Below, piece by piece: positions 7,990-16,680 of a stretch of DNA of 64,000 bases. Source of the stretch: CALZIK01 sp945787635. GTDB lineage: Bacteria > Acidobacteriota > Thermoanaerobaculia > Multivoradales > JAHEKO01. The stretch lies in contig CAMYNM010000014.1 in NCBI GenBank assembly GCA_947259725.1, positions 1-64,000 of the forward strand, read 5' to 3'. A program made the position numbers and the translations under genes. Within the stretch, counting starts at the first letter, position 1. Every line of letters begins with the position of its first letter. Under the pieces are notes generated by a model. It was not told where the DNA came from. It was given only the letters and a program-made list of their open reading frames with translations, and ran no database searches.

Positions 7990-8725
7990 GATGGGTGTGC
8001 CGGTCGACGAATCGATATCCCGAGTAGATCAAGTCCTCGCGTGGAACCATCTTGTGGCCGGAGAAGATCGACTCGACCGTCGCATTGGCTTCCACCTGCG
8101 ACATCATCACGGCACTGTAGATGTGGTGCACGATGAACATCCACAGGAGCCACATGGCGACGTGATGGATCCAGTGCGCGGTTTGCAGGCCCCCGATCAG
8201 CGGCAGGAAGATGGTGAACATTCGCATCGGCGAGTCGACGTGCGCGCTGGCGGCGTACATTCCGAGTCCGGTCGCGATCATGACGAAGTAGGCCAGGAAG
8301 ACGAAGGTGTAGGTCAGACCGGCGAGAGGGTTGTGACCGACGAATCCGGGAGGCAGGCGGAATGCGAACAGGTAGTACCGCAAGGTCGGCATCACGCCCT
8401 TGCGCCGGATTCTGGTCACCGGTACGAATTTGTCCCAATGCGAATACCTGTTGCCGACGAACATCCACCAGACTCGCGACAACACCGCCAGTGTGAAGAC
8501 GATCGCGGTGTAGAAGTGAATCAGCTTGGCCGTGCCCATGATGAAGTGCTGGCTTGCCTCCCCGGGTGCGGTGAGCATCGGGTTGCCGATATAGAGGCCG
8601 GTCACCGAGAGCACCCAGATCGAGCCTGCGATCAGCCAGTGGCAGACCCGCACCGGCCACTCCCAGACGTAGACGTTCGCCAGGCACTGCTCCTCGGCCG
8701 GTGTCGGCCGGTAGTGGATCTTCAT
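7979..8725 (-). CDS. [NiFe]-hydrogenase cytochrome b subunit (HyaC family)
   Basis: This 248-residue protein has four transmembrane spans and the histidines expected to bind two b hemes (CHW near residue 28, HF/IHF near 65, and the paired HWIHH and VHHIY stretches near 183-205). Group 1 hydrogenases use this subunit to anchor the dimer and pass electrons to quinone. Its start overlaps the end of the large-subunit gene by 4 bases (ATGA-type). With the HybA/NrfD module further downstream, the operon encodes two possible routes to the quinone pool. Confidence 0.93.
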   Translation of the reverse strand: MKIHYRPTPAEEQCLANVYVWEWPVRVCHWLIAGSIWVLSVTGLYIGNPMLTAPGEASQHFIMGTAKLIHFYTAIVFTLAVLSRVWWMFVGNRYSHWDKFVPVTRIRRKGVMPTLRYYLFAFRLPPGFVGHNPLAGLTYTFVFLAYFVMIATGLGMYAASAHVDSPMRMFTIFLPLIGGLQTAHWIHHVAMWLLWMFIVHHIYSAVMMSQVEANATVESIFSGHKMVPREDLIYSGYRFVDRHTHRGG

Positions 8726-10428
8726 TGGACTCTCACTTTCATGAGCTCATTGCCCTGTGGGTCGAGAACGTGCACGCCACAGGCCATACACGGATCGAAG
8801 GAGTGCACCGTGCGCAGGATCTCGAGCGGCTTTTCGGGGTCAGCTACCGGATTACCGACGATCGCCGCCTCGTAGGGCCCAGGCTGCCCCATGGCGTCGC
8901 GGGGACCGGCGTTCCAGGTCGAGGGCACGACGCATTGGTAGTTGGCGATCTCGCCGTCGACGATGTGAACCCAGTGGCCGAGGGCTCCCCGGGGAGCCTC
9001 GTGAAAACCGGCCCCGGTGCAGTCCTTGGGCCAGCTTTTCGGGTCCCACTTCGAGTTGTCGTGAATGCGCAGATCGCCACGGCCCATATTGTCGGCCAGC
9101 TCGTCGAGCCAACCCTCGAGTTTCTCTGCCAGAACCAGTGTCTCGAGGCCGCGCGCGGCGACCCGGCCCAGAGTCGAGAAGAGAGCTTCCGGTCCGACCC
9201 CGAGCTGCCCGAGGGCATAGCCGACCACCTCTTGGACGCGAGGATGGCCCGCGGCGTAGGCGACCAGCATCCTGGCCAGCGGACCGACCTCCATCGGCAG
9301 GTTGTCGTAGCGTGGGGACTTGAGCCAGCTGTACTTGCCGTCGGTGTTGAGCCGTTCGTACGGCGGTTCGGGGCCGGTGTAGTTGGGTTGGGTCTCCCCC
9401 TGGGCCGGCGGTAGCCCCTGATCGTCGCCGCCGTCGTACTCGAACCACGAATGAGTGACGTACTCGGTGATCTTGGCGGGATCCAGGGGCTCTACCTGCG
9501 AGAGATCCCGATTGCGGATGACGCCCGAGGGCAGATAGAGCGGCGCGCCGTCGCCGTCGGTCTCGGGATACTCGCCGTAAACGAGGTAGTTGCCGACGCC
9601 GGCTCCGTAGCCGGCCCAGTCCTTGTAGAAGGAAGCCACGGCCAGTAGGTCCGGAATGTAGACCTGCTCGACAAAGGTCCTGGCCTGCTGGATGAGCTTG
9701 CGCATGGCTGAGATCGAAGTCATGTTGAGCGACGCCTGCTTGTCGGGATCGACCGGAGTCGCCATGCCGCCGACCAGGAAGCTCTGGAGATGTGGGTTCT
9801 TGCCGCCCAGAATGGCGTGGATCTTGATGAACTCCCGCTGCCAGTCCAAAGCTTCGAGGTAGTGCGCCACCGCGAGCAGATTCGCCTCGGGCGGCAAGCG
9901 GTAGGCCGAGTGACCCCAGTAGGCGTTGCCAAAGGGGCCGAGCTGGCCTCGCTCGACGAAGGCAGCGACCCGGTTCCTGATCGAAGTGAAGTAGCTCCGG
10001 CTCGAGAGCGGCCAGTCAGAGATCGACTGGGCCAGGTTGGCGGTGGCGGCGGGATCGGCGGAGAGGGCCGAGACGATGTCCACCCAGTCGAGAGCGTGCA
10101 GGTGGTAGAAGTGAACTACGTGATCCTGGACCATCTGCGACGCCATGATGAGGTTGCGCAGAATCCGGGCGTTGGGCGGCGGCTCCGCGCCGATCGCGTT
10201 CTCGACCGCCCGGATCGAAGTGATCGCGTGCACGGTGGTGCAAACTCCACAGATCCGCTGGGTGAACGCCCACGCGTCGCGCGGGTCGTGTCCCTTGAGG
10301 ATGATCTCGACGCCGCGAAACATGGTTGACGAGGACCAAGCGTCGCTGACCTGGCCGCCATCGACTTCCGCTTCGATGCGAAGGTGGCCTTCGATTCGGG
10401 TAACCGGATCGACGACAATGTGGGTCAT
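8722..10428 (-). CDS. [NiFe]-hydrogenase large subunit, group 1 type
   Basis: The 568-residue catalytic subunit binds the Ni-Fe(CN)2(CO) centre. The N-terminal L1 motif RICGVC (about residues 58-63) and the C-terminal L2 motif DPCMACGVH give the four nickel-binding cysteines. The tail after that His is 15 residues and is expected to be removed by the HyaD-type protease encoded in the same operon. The N-terminus has the usual VDPVTRIEGHLRIE start. There is no selenocysteine codon in either motif. The start overlaps the small-subunit stop by 4 bases. The protein would be exported by piggybacking on the Tat signal of the small subunit. Confidence 0.97.
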   Translation of the reverse strand: MTHIVVDPVTRIEGHLRIEAEVDGGQVSDAWSSSTMFRGVEIILKGHDPRDAWAFTQRICGVCTTVHAITSIRAVENAIGAEPPPNARILRNLIMASQMVQDHVVHFYHLHALDWVDIVSALSADPAATANLAQSISDWPLSSRSYFTSIRNRVAAFVERGQLGPFGNAYWGHSAYRLPPEANLLAVAHYLEALDWQREFIKIHAILGGKNPHLQSFLVGGMATPVDPDKQASLNMTSISAMRKLIQQARTFVEQVYIPDLLAVASFYKDWAGYGAGVGNYLVYGEYPETDGDGAPLYLPSGVIRNRDLSQVEPLDPAKITEYVTHSWFEYDGGDDQGLPPAQGETQPNYTGPEPPYERLNTDGKYSWLKSPRYDNLPMEVGPLARMLVAYAAGHPRVQEVVGYALGQLGVGPEALFSTLGRVAARGLETLVLAEKLEGWLDELADNMGRGDLRIHDNSKWDPKSWPKDCTGAGFHEAPRGALGHWVHIVDGEIANYQCVVPSTWNAGPRDAMGQPGPYEAAIVGNPVADPEKPLEILRTVHSFDPCMACGVHVLDPQGNELMKVRVQ

Positions 10429-11648
10429 GCCTGGTCTCCTTCCTCGGTCTCTTTGATCGCTTTCTCGGCCGGCTCGGCGTTGCTATTCGCCGGGGACTGA
10501 TACACCTGCTGATGCTCGAGCTCCTTGTGCTTCCAGCGCTTGCCGAGTTGGACGAAGCCGTGGGCCGCGAACGCCGCCGCGACTCCGGCCGTGGCCCACA
10601 TACCGACCTTGTCTACGTTGGAGTGCTTACCGAAGCCGGGGAAGCCCGCGAGGTGGGTGTAGAAGGGGGTCATCTTGTCCCAGAAATCGGGTTCGGCGCA
10701 GCCGATACACGGGTGACCGCAGCCGATCGGCCAATTGGTGCCTTCATTCCACCCCACGTTGGGGCAGTTCTGGTAGGTCACGGGTCCCTTGCAGCCCATC
10801 TTGTAGAGGCAGTAGCCGGTGCGGTGTCCCTCGTCGCCCCAGGCCTCGACGTACTGTCCACCGTCGTAGTGGGCTCGGCGCTCGCAGTTGTCGTGGATCG
10901 ACTTGCCGTAGGCGAACAGCGGCCGACGATGACGATCCAGAGGTGGAAAACGATTGAAGGTCAGGTAGTAGACGATCGTCCCGACCAGGTTTTCAGCGTT
11001 GGCCGGGCACGCCGGCAGGTTGATCAAGTTCTTGACTCCAGGCACGGCGTCGGCGACCGAGAGAGCTCCGGTGGGATTGGGCGCCGCGGCCGGTAGGCCG
11101 CCGAAAGCCGCGCAGGTACCGATGGCGATGGTCGCCGCCGCGCCGCCGCAGACCTCGCGCGCGATATCGATCGCCGCGCGACCGCCGATCGTGCAGTAGG
11201 CGCCGTTGGCGCCGGTCGGGATCGAACCCTCGACGACGGCAATGTACCCGCCGGGCTTCTCGGCTACGACCTTGGCGAGCGCCTCTTCGGCCTGATGCCC
11301 CGCGGCCGCCATGATCGTCTCGTGGTAATCGACCGACAGAGTCTCGAGGACGATGTCGGCCACCGTGGGTCGCCCGGCGCGCAGGAACGACTCGGTGTTT
11401 CCGGCGCAGTCCTGAAATTCGAGCCAGACCAGAGTGGGCTTCTCCTTGGCCTCGATCGCCTGAGCGATCTTCGCACCCGCCGTTCTGGGCAGGGCGAGGA
11501 CAGTGGTCATGACGCCGCAGAAGCCGAGGAAGTCTCGACGCGAGACACCTCGCCTCTGCAACTCTTCTACGAGCCAGTCGCGGGCTTCGGGCATGGCCTG
11601 CACCTCCGTGAGAGCGTCGGGGTTGCGGACGGACAGAGAAATGCTCAA
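10425..11648 (-). CDS. [NiFe]-hydrogenase small subunit, Tat-exported
   Basis: The 407-residue subunit carries the FeS relay. A long N-terminal region ends in a Tat motif SRRDFLG (about residues 36-42) and hydrophobic stretch. Medial and distal cluster ligands are recognisable in HDNCERR, GYCLYKMGCKGP, QNCP, GCGHPCIGC. For the proximal cluster, GTCAAFGG and PACPAN supply two cysteines, but the N-terminal site reads DCAGNTES, where the second cysteine of the usual CxxC is asparagine. A hydrophobic C-terminal helix (about 345-362) anchors it to the membrane. It is followed directly by the large subunit gene. Family membership is certain; the altered proximal site is discussed separately. Confidence 0.95.
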   Translation of the reverse strand: MSISLSVRNPDALTEVQAMPEARDWLVEELQRRGVSRRDFLGFCGVMTTVLALPRTAGAKIAQAIEAKEKPTLVWLEFQDCAGNTESFLRAGRPTVADIVLETLSVDYHETIMAAAGHQAEEALAKVVAEKPGGYIAVVEGSIPTGANGAYCTIGGRAAIDIAREVCGGAAATIAIGTCAAFGGLPAAAPNPTGALSVADAVPGVKNLINLPACPANAENLVGTIVYYLTFNRFPPLDRHRRPLFAYGKSIHDNCERRAHYDGGQYVEAWGDEGHRTGYCLYKMGCKGPVTYQNCPNVGWNEGTNWPIGCGHPCIGCAEPDFWDKMTPFYTHLAGFPGFGKHSNVDKVGMWATAGVAAAFAAHGFVQLGKRWKHKELEHQQVYQSPANSNAEPAEKAIKETEEGDQA

Positions 11649-11784
11649 TGAGGCGGGCCATCCAGCGCAAGCGTTCTACAGGCAGTGCGTCGAGGCGCAG
11701 CGGGACAGGAAGGCCCCCACCCAATGAGGTGGGAGACCGCCGTTTCGATTCGCTGCGTCAGTAGCGGGCGTCGCCGGATCCGAC

Positions 11785-12510
11785 TCAGGCCCCCAACCGG
11801 ATCGCCACTCCGCACATCGCGATGACCAGGCCCGCGACGGCGTGAGACCAGCGCTGCCAGCCGCCGTCGGGAAGCCACGTCGCAGTCAGCCGGCCGGCCA
11901 GCACCACCGCGGTCATCGTGACCAGGGTCGTCGCCGTGAAGGCGGCCGCGATCGCGACGATGCCGGTCCATTCGCGGCTCGCAGCCGGGACCATCAGGAG
12001 TGGAATCAGAGGTTCACAGGGCCCCAAGACGAAGATCAGAAACAGCGCCCAGGGACCGAGGCGGCGAACGGTTCCGCGCGCATTTGTCTTCGCTTCGTGA
12101 ACATGAGCGTGTTGTTCGACGTGGCTGTGCAGGTGGTTGTGCAGGGTGCCGTCGACGTGGCTGTGCCAGTGGCTGTGAGGCCGCGCTCGGTACGCTTGCC
12201 TCAGGCCCCACGCGAGGTAAGCCAAGCCGAAGCCGAGGAGCAGCCATCCGGCAAGAGATCCCCTCCAGGCTTCGATCCGGTCCAGGCCGCCGAGTGTCCA
12301 ACCCAAAGCGATGCCCAGCGAGGCCAGAAGGAGCGACCCGGTGACGTGAGCCGCACCGCACGTGAGTGTGACGCCCGCCGTTCGAGCCGCCGACCAGCGT
12401 CGGGCGCGCGCCAGGGTGATGAAGGGCAGATAGTGATCCGGGCCGGCGAGCGCGTGCACGAAGCCCACGGAGGCCGCCGCGGCGCCGAGAAGAAAAAGCT
12501 CCTCGGACAA
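11785..12510 (-). CDS. UreH/NicO-type permease, probable nickel transporter
   Basis: This 241-residue protein has about six membrane spans and the nickel/cobalt transporter signature HALAGPDHYLPF (HX4DH-like) near residue 19. A histidine-rich central loop (about residues 110-142, many His in a HSHWHSH style) is typical of metal efflux or uptake proteins of the NicO/RcnA/UreH group. It sits between hypB and the structural hydrogenase genes, so nickel supply for the enzyme is the natural role. The 136-base gap to the small-subunit gene contains only a short GC hairpin (CCCACC/GGTGGG, 11716-11733) and no other gene. Direction of transport is not visible in the sequence. Confidence 0.8.
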   Translation of the reverse strand: MSEELFLLGAAAASVGFVHALAGPDHYLPFITLARARRWSAARTAGVTLTCGAAHVTGSLLLASLGIALGWTLGGLDRIEAWRGSLAGWLLLGFGLAYLAWGLRQAYRARPHSHWHSHVDGTLHNHLHSHVEQHAHVHEAKTNARGTVRRLGPWALFLIFVLGPCEPLIPLLMVPAASREWTGIVAIAAAFTATTLVTMTAVVLAGRLTATWLPDGGWQRWSHAVAGLVIAMCGVAIRLGA

Positions 12511-12519
12511 CCCGTCCTC

Positions 12520-13248
12520 CTAGCGGCCCGCCGCCGTTTTCGTCCGAGCGGAGCCGGCGCCGGCCAGGGTGGGAAGCCGCCGGTTGAGCCACGCGATCCA
12601 GTCTGTGATTCCCTCGCCGGTTTTGGCCGAAACCGGGATCATGGCGGCGGCGGGCATGGTTCGGGCGAGGCCGTCTTCGATCGCCGCCACGTCGACATCG
12701 AGGTGGGGCAGTAGATCGGTCTTGGTGAGCAGGACAAGGTCGGCCTTGCGAAACATCACGGGGTACTTGAGCGGCTTGTCCTCGCCCTCGGTGACCGAAA
12801 GGGCCACCACGTTGACGGTTTGGCCGAGGTCGTAGACCGCCGGGCAGACGAGGTTGCCGACGTTCTCGATGAACAGGAGGTCGAGCCCGTGCCAGTCGAG
12901 ATCGTGAAGGGCCGTGTGGACAAGCTCCGCGTCCAGATGACAGGACGAGCCGGTGGTGATCGAAAGCGAGGGGACGCCGGCTGCTCCCAAGCGGTCCGCA
13001 TCGCGCGTGGTGGCGAGGTCGCCGCTGATAGCGCCGAGTCGGGACTCGTGCGGCCAAGCCGTTGCGGTGGCTTCAAGCAGTGCAGTCTTGCCGGAGCCCG
13101 GCGAGCCCATCAGGTTGATCGCGAGGAGGCCGGCGTCGGCGAAGTGCTCGCGGTTGTGCGCGGCGACGCGGTCATTGCCGGCCAGAATGCTCTGTTGGAT
13201 CTCGACCGGGACCAGCTCCGGGTCGCCGCAGCCGCAGGTTTCACACAT
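12520..13248 (-). CDS. hypB: Hydrogenase nickel-insertion GTPase HypB
   Basis: HypB hydrolyses GTP to drive nickel insertion into the large subunit with HypA. The product starts MCETCGCG, the N-terminal high-affinity metal motif (CxxCGC), then a GSPGSGKT P-loop near residue 50 and the G4-like TKTD (about residue 175). ATG at 13248 is preferred because it gives the family N-terminus directly and overlaps the hypA stop by one base (TGATG); a GTG three bases upstream is possible. About 242 residues, normal length. The histidine-rich stretch of some HypB proteins is absent, and the adjacent permease instead carries a His-rich loop. Confidence 0.95.
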   Translation of the reverse strand: MCETCGCGDPELVPVEIQQSILAGNDRVAAHNREHFADAGLLAINLMGSPGSGKTALLEATATAWPHESRLGAISGDLATTRDADRLGAAGVPSLSITTGSSCHLDAELVHTALHDLDWHGLDLLFIENVGNLVCPAVYDLGQTVNVVALSVTEGEDKPLKYPVMFRKADLVLLTKTDLLPHLDVDVAAIEDGLARTMPAAAMIPVSAKTGEGITDWIAWLNRRLPTLAGAGSARTKTAAGR

Positions 13249-13589
13249 CACGCAGCCTCCATTTCGATTCTCTGGAGAACGATCTCGTCACCGCTTTCCA
13301 GTTGCGCCGGCTGCCGGCAGTCCGGGCATTGGAGCCTGCAGCCCGCCTGGAAAAGCTCCTTGCAGCTCGGGCAGCTCCACCGCGCCGGCACCACCTCGAT
13401 CTCGAGGCTGGCGCGGGCGCAGATGGAGCGCTCGCGGAAGGTCTCGAACGCCGTTCGCAACAGGTCGACTTCGACACCGGAAAGCTCGCCGATCTTGAGC
13501 TCGACCTTCTCGACCGTGACCGCCCGGTACTTGCGTGCCTCGACCTCGACCTGAGCCATCAGGGCTTGAACGATGGAGTACTCGTGCAT
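13248..13589 (-). CDS. hypA: Hydrogenase nickel metallochaperone HypA
   Basis: The 113-residue protein begins MHEYSI, whose Met-His-Glu N-terminus binds nickel, and has a zinc site made of CPSC (about residue 73) and CPDC (about residue 88). It works with HypB in nickel delivery. It is the first gene of the minus-strand hydrogenase operon; the 166-base gap upstream (13590-13755) probably holds the operon promoter, though I find no convincing sigma-70 or sigma-54 core. Confidence 0.96.
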   Translation of the reverse strand: MHEYSIVQALMAQVEVEARKYRAVTVEKVELKIGELSGVEVDLLRTAFETFRERSICARASLEIEVVPARWSCPSCKELFQAGCRLQCPDCRQPAQLESGDEIVLQRIEMEAA

Positions 13590-13755
13590 CGGATGCTCCG
13601 ATGGGAAAAATTCTGACGAGAACGGTGCCCGGCCGATTCTGTGGCTGCGGGTGTTGGGCCGGCCAGCGCCAGCGAGGTGGGCGCGAAACGTGGGCAGGTG
13701 GGTGTCGGCGCCACCTCACGGGACAGGTCTTCATCGCTCCTCATCTTTCTGCTGG

Positions 13756-16629
13756 TCACGTGCCGACCAGGTCCGGCTCGCCGCAGTGCTCGAGAATGGC
13801 CGCTCGAACCTGATCTCTCAACCGGGCCGCCGCCGCCATGTCGGCACCATCGGCCCGGATCGGCGGGCGGATGGTTACCGAGATGCTGCCCTTGCGCGGA
13901 AACCACTTGTCGCCCCGAAGAACCGATCGACTGCCGCGTATCGCAACCGGAACCACCGGGATGCCGGTCTCGGCGGCGAGCATGAAGGCGCCCAGTCGAA
14001 ACGGTCGAAGCCCCGGCGCGCGATCAAAGGTGCCTTCCGGGAACAAGAGGAGCGACTGTCCCCGGTGCAATGCCTCGGCTGCCCGCTGGAGGTCTTGAAC
14101 CCCCTTGCCGGGATCGAAGCGCTCGACGAACAAAGTGCCGAGGCGCTCGAGGAGGAGCTTGGCGAGCAAGCTGTCTTTGAGCTCGCGCTTGGCGAGAAAC
14201 GACCCCTGAGTGGGCAACGTCGCGGTGAGCGCGAAGCCGTCGAGGTAGCTGGCATGATTGGCGGCGACGATCCATGGCCCTTCCCCCTCGAGGTGTTCGG
14301 CTCCCGAGACCTGAATCGGCGTCGCGGTCATGCGCGCGATCTGTCGCGCCGCGCCTCCGGCCATGCGTCGGCGCCGTGCCAGCTTCGGCAGGAGAATCAG
14401 GGACGCTGCGACCGGCACCGCCGCCAGGCCGACCACCGCCCAGAATCTGCCGGCGTGCGCGAGCTCTCGAACCGCTCGGCCGGTGCGCGCGATCTGAGGT
14501 CGCGCGCCCGAGGCCGCCAGCCGCGCGACCTGCAGCCAGGCCGGGCCGCGGCGCTCGAGCTTGCCGCCCTCGTAGAGCTCTCGACCCGCCGCGCGGCGGA
14601 GCTTGCCGCTCGAGGTCTTGGGCACTGTTCGAGGCTCGACCAGGGCGACCTCGTCGGCCGGAGTGCCGATCAGGTCAACCGAGGCCCGCTGGATCCGGTC
14701 CCGGAGGTCCTGGAGGGCGGTTTCCTCGGTCTCGCGGGTCTCGGCCAGGACGACGAGCCGCTCGGTGCCCGTCTTGGGATCCTTGGAGCCGAACACCGCG
14801 ACGCACCCCTTGCGGACGCCCGGCAGGTTCCCTACGACCTCCTCGAGCTCCTGCGGGTAGATGTTGCGGCCCGCCCGAATGATCAGATCTTTCGCCCGCC
14901 CGGTGATGAACAACTCGCCGTCGGCGGTGTAGCCGAGGTCGCCCGAGTCCAGCCAGTCGCCGTCGAAGAGCTTCCGAGTCGCTTCCGGGTTGCGAAAATA
15001 GCCGCTCGTCGCGGAGGGGCCCCGAAACTGGATTCTGCCTTCGTTTCGTTCGCCGACCTCGACGCCGGTGGCGTCGACGATGCGGATCTCGTGGTCCGGC
15101 ACCGGATAGCCGGCGCCCACGAAACGTAGGGCTTCGGTGCCCGGGGCGCTTCTGTCGTCGTCGGCCCGGACCGGTTCAGCCCGTCCGGTGGATGCCAGGG
15201 TCTCTCGATCGACGTGATCGACGACCGGCCCACGGCCGACCGGTGGGAACGCGAGCGCTAGGGAGCATTCGGCCAGTCCATAGACCGGCATCATGGTGCC
15301 GGGGCTGTATCCGTACGGTTCGAAGCGCTCGGTGAACGCGCGGACGGTCTCGGCGCTTACCGGCTCCGCGCCGTTGAGAGAGGCCCGCCAGGATGAGAGA
15401 TCCAGACCTTCGATCTCCTGATCCTCGATCTTCTTGAGACAGAGCTCGTAGGCAAAGTTGGGCGCCGCGGAGAGGGTGGCCCGGTGGCGGTGGATCGCGC
15501 GCAGCCAGCGGGCGGGCCGGGCCAGAAACGCCAGCGGAGACATGAGCGTGAGCTGAGCCGCGAAGTAGAGGCTTCCCATCCACGCGCCAATCAGGCCCAT
15601 GTCGTGGTAGAGCGGCAGCCAGCTGACAACTCGGTCGTTGGGCGTCAGCTCGGCGGCCCGGCCGATCGAGCGGAGATTGGCGAGCAGATTTGCGTGGCTG
15701 AGGATGACGCCTTTGGGGTCGGCGGTCGAGCCCGAGGTGAACTGGAGGAAAGCGATGTCGTTGGCACGCACTCTGGGCAGGCGTTTCTTCGGGCGGTCAT
15801 CGGCCAGATCGGCGGGTGTCATCACGCGTTCGAGCGTCGGGACGAGCGCCCGCACCAGCCGGGCGAGAGGCATGACCTCAGCCACCGTGATCAGGTAGCG
15901 GGCCTGCGCCGTGTTGAGAATGCCCGCCTGGCGCCGCAGGTGATCCTCGATCTGGCTCAGTCGCGCCGGCGGATAGAGCGGAACCGGGACGCCTCCCGCC
16001 ATCAACACGCCGTAAAACGAGGTGAAGTACTCGAGTCCCGAGGGCAGCATCAGGCCGACGGCCTGCTGGCTTTCCAGGCTGAGCTCGCGTAGCGCGAGGG
16101 CGACGCTCCGGGCTCGCTCGAAGAGCGCTCCATAGGTTAGTTTCTCGATCCGGTCGCCTTCGGCGAGAAAGGTTACGTGAACACGTTCGGGATGTCGCTC
16201 GGCATGCCATTCGAGAACTTCGACCAGGGTCGCGGCGCGTTCGGGTGCGGGCTCGGCGTCGCCGAGTTCGGCGGTGGCGGTTTCGACCGCCAGGGCTTCG
16301 GCGTCCGAGTCCGCCCCGGCGGCCTGAGCCGCCACGACCGCTCTGAGAAGGTCCCTTGGAGTCTCGGCCGAACCCAGCAGGCGCTCGGAAAGCGCCACAT
16401 TGAAGCTCTTTTCGAGCTGGCCGATCAGCTCCACCCGGCCGAGGCTGTCGATCGCGAGCTCGCGGTCGAGCGAACTGTCCAGTGTCACCCGCTTGCGACT
16501 GGCGCTCGGGTGAAGCTCGTCAGCCACCCGCACGACGACCTCGAGAAGGCTTTCCGCGGTGACCTGGCTGGAGCCCTCGCCGGAGCTCTCAGAAGCCCCG
16601 CCGGGTTCGCGGCTGTCGGGATCGGCCAT
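13756..16629 (-). CDS. Acyl carrier-fatty acyl-AMP ligase-acyltransferase fusion protein
   Basis: This 957-residue protein joins three activities. An acyl carrier domain (about 22-102) has the phosphopantetheine serine at 62 in DSLGRVEL. A fatty acyl-AMP ligase domain (about 135-690) has the P-loop TSGSTADPKG (298-307) and FAAL-type stretches such as LPLYHDMGLIG and SAAPNFAYELC. After a hydrophobic helix near 735-755 comes a PlsC-type acyltransferase with HX4D (His792-Asp797) and FPEGT (863-867). The protein probably activates a fatty acid, loads it on its own carrier domain and transfers it to a lysophospholipid or other alcohol. Bacterial Aas is similar in concept but has the acyltransferase first. 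The gene stands alone, 52 bases downstream of an unrelated lipoprotein gene. Confidence 0.85.
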   Translation of the reverse strand: MADPDSREPGGASESSGEGSSQVTAESLLEVVVRVADELHPSASRKRVTLDSSLDRELAIDSLGRVELIGQLEKSFNVALSERLLGSAETPRDLLRAVVAAQAAGADSDAEALAVETATAELGDAEPAPERAATLVEVLEWHAERHPERVHVTFLAEGDRIEKLTYGALFERARSVALALRELSLESQQAVGLMLPSGLEYFTSFYGVLMAGGVPVPLYPPARLSQIEDHLRRQAGILNTAQARYLITVAEVMPLARLVRALVPTLERVMTPADLADDRPKKRLPRVRANDIAFLQFTSGSTADPKGVILSHANLLANLRSIGRAAELTPNDRVVSWLPLYHDMGLIGAWMGSLYFAAQLTLMSPLAFLARPARWLRAIHRHRATLSAAPNFAYELCLKKIEDQEIEGLDLSSWRASLNGAEPVSAETVRAFTERFEPYGYSPGTMMPVYGLAECSLALAFPPVGRGPVVDHVDRETLASTGRAEPVRADDDRSAPGTEALRFVGAGYPVPDHEIRIVDATGVEVGERNEGRIQFRGPSATSGYFRNPEATRKLFDGDWLDSGDLGYTADGELFITGRAKDLIIRAGRNIYPQELEEVVGNLPGVRKGCVAVFGSKDPKTGTERLVVLAETRETEETALQDLRDRIQRASVDLIGTPADEVALVEPRTVPKTSSGKLRRAAGRELYEGGKLERRGPAWLQVARLAASGARPQIARTGRAVRELAHAGRFWAVVGLAAVPVAASLILLPKLARRRRMAGGAARQIARMTATPIQVSGAEHLEGEGPWIVAANHASYLDGFALTATLPTQGSFLAKRELKDSLLAKLLLERLGTLFVERFDPGKGVQDLQRAAEALHRGQSLLLFPEGTFDRAPGLRPFRLGAFMLAAETGIPVVPVAIRGSRSVLRGDKWFPRKGSISVTIRPPIRADGADMAAAARLRDQVRAAILEHCGEPDLVGT

Positions 16630-16680
16630 CGCCGGCCGAGAATACCGGATCGGGTGGCGCCGGACCCCGCATCGAACCGG

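Noticed and set aside
8722..10428. Possible selenocysteine hydrogenase
   Set aside because: Both nickel-binding motifs have ordinary cysteine codons, with no in-frame TGA, so the enzyme is a normal [NiFe] type.
11716..11733. Hairpin CCCACC/GGTGGG in the gap before the small-subunit gene
   Set aside because: A 6-bp stem without a T-tract or any known regulatory context in this high-GC sequence is not enough to call a terminator or attenuator.
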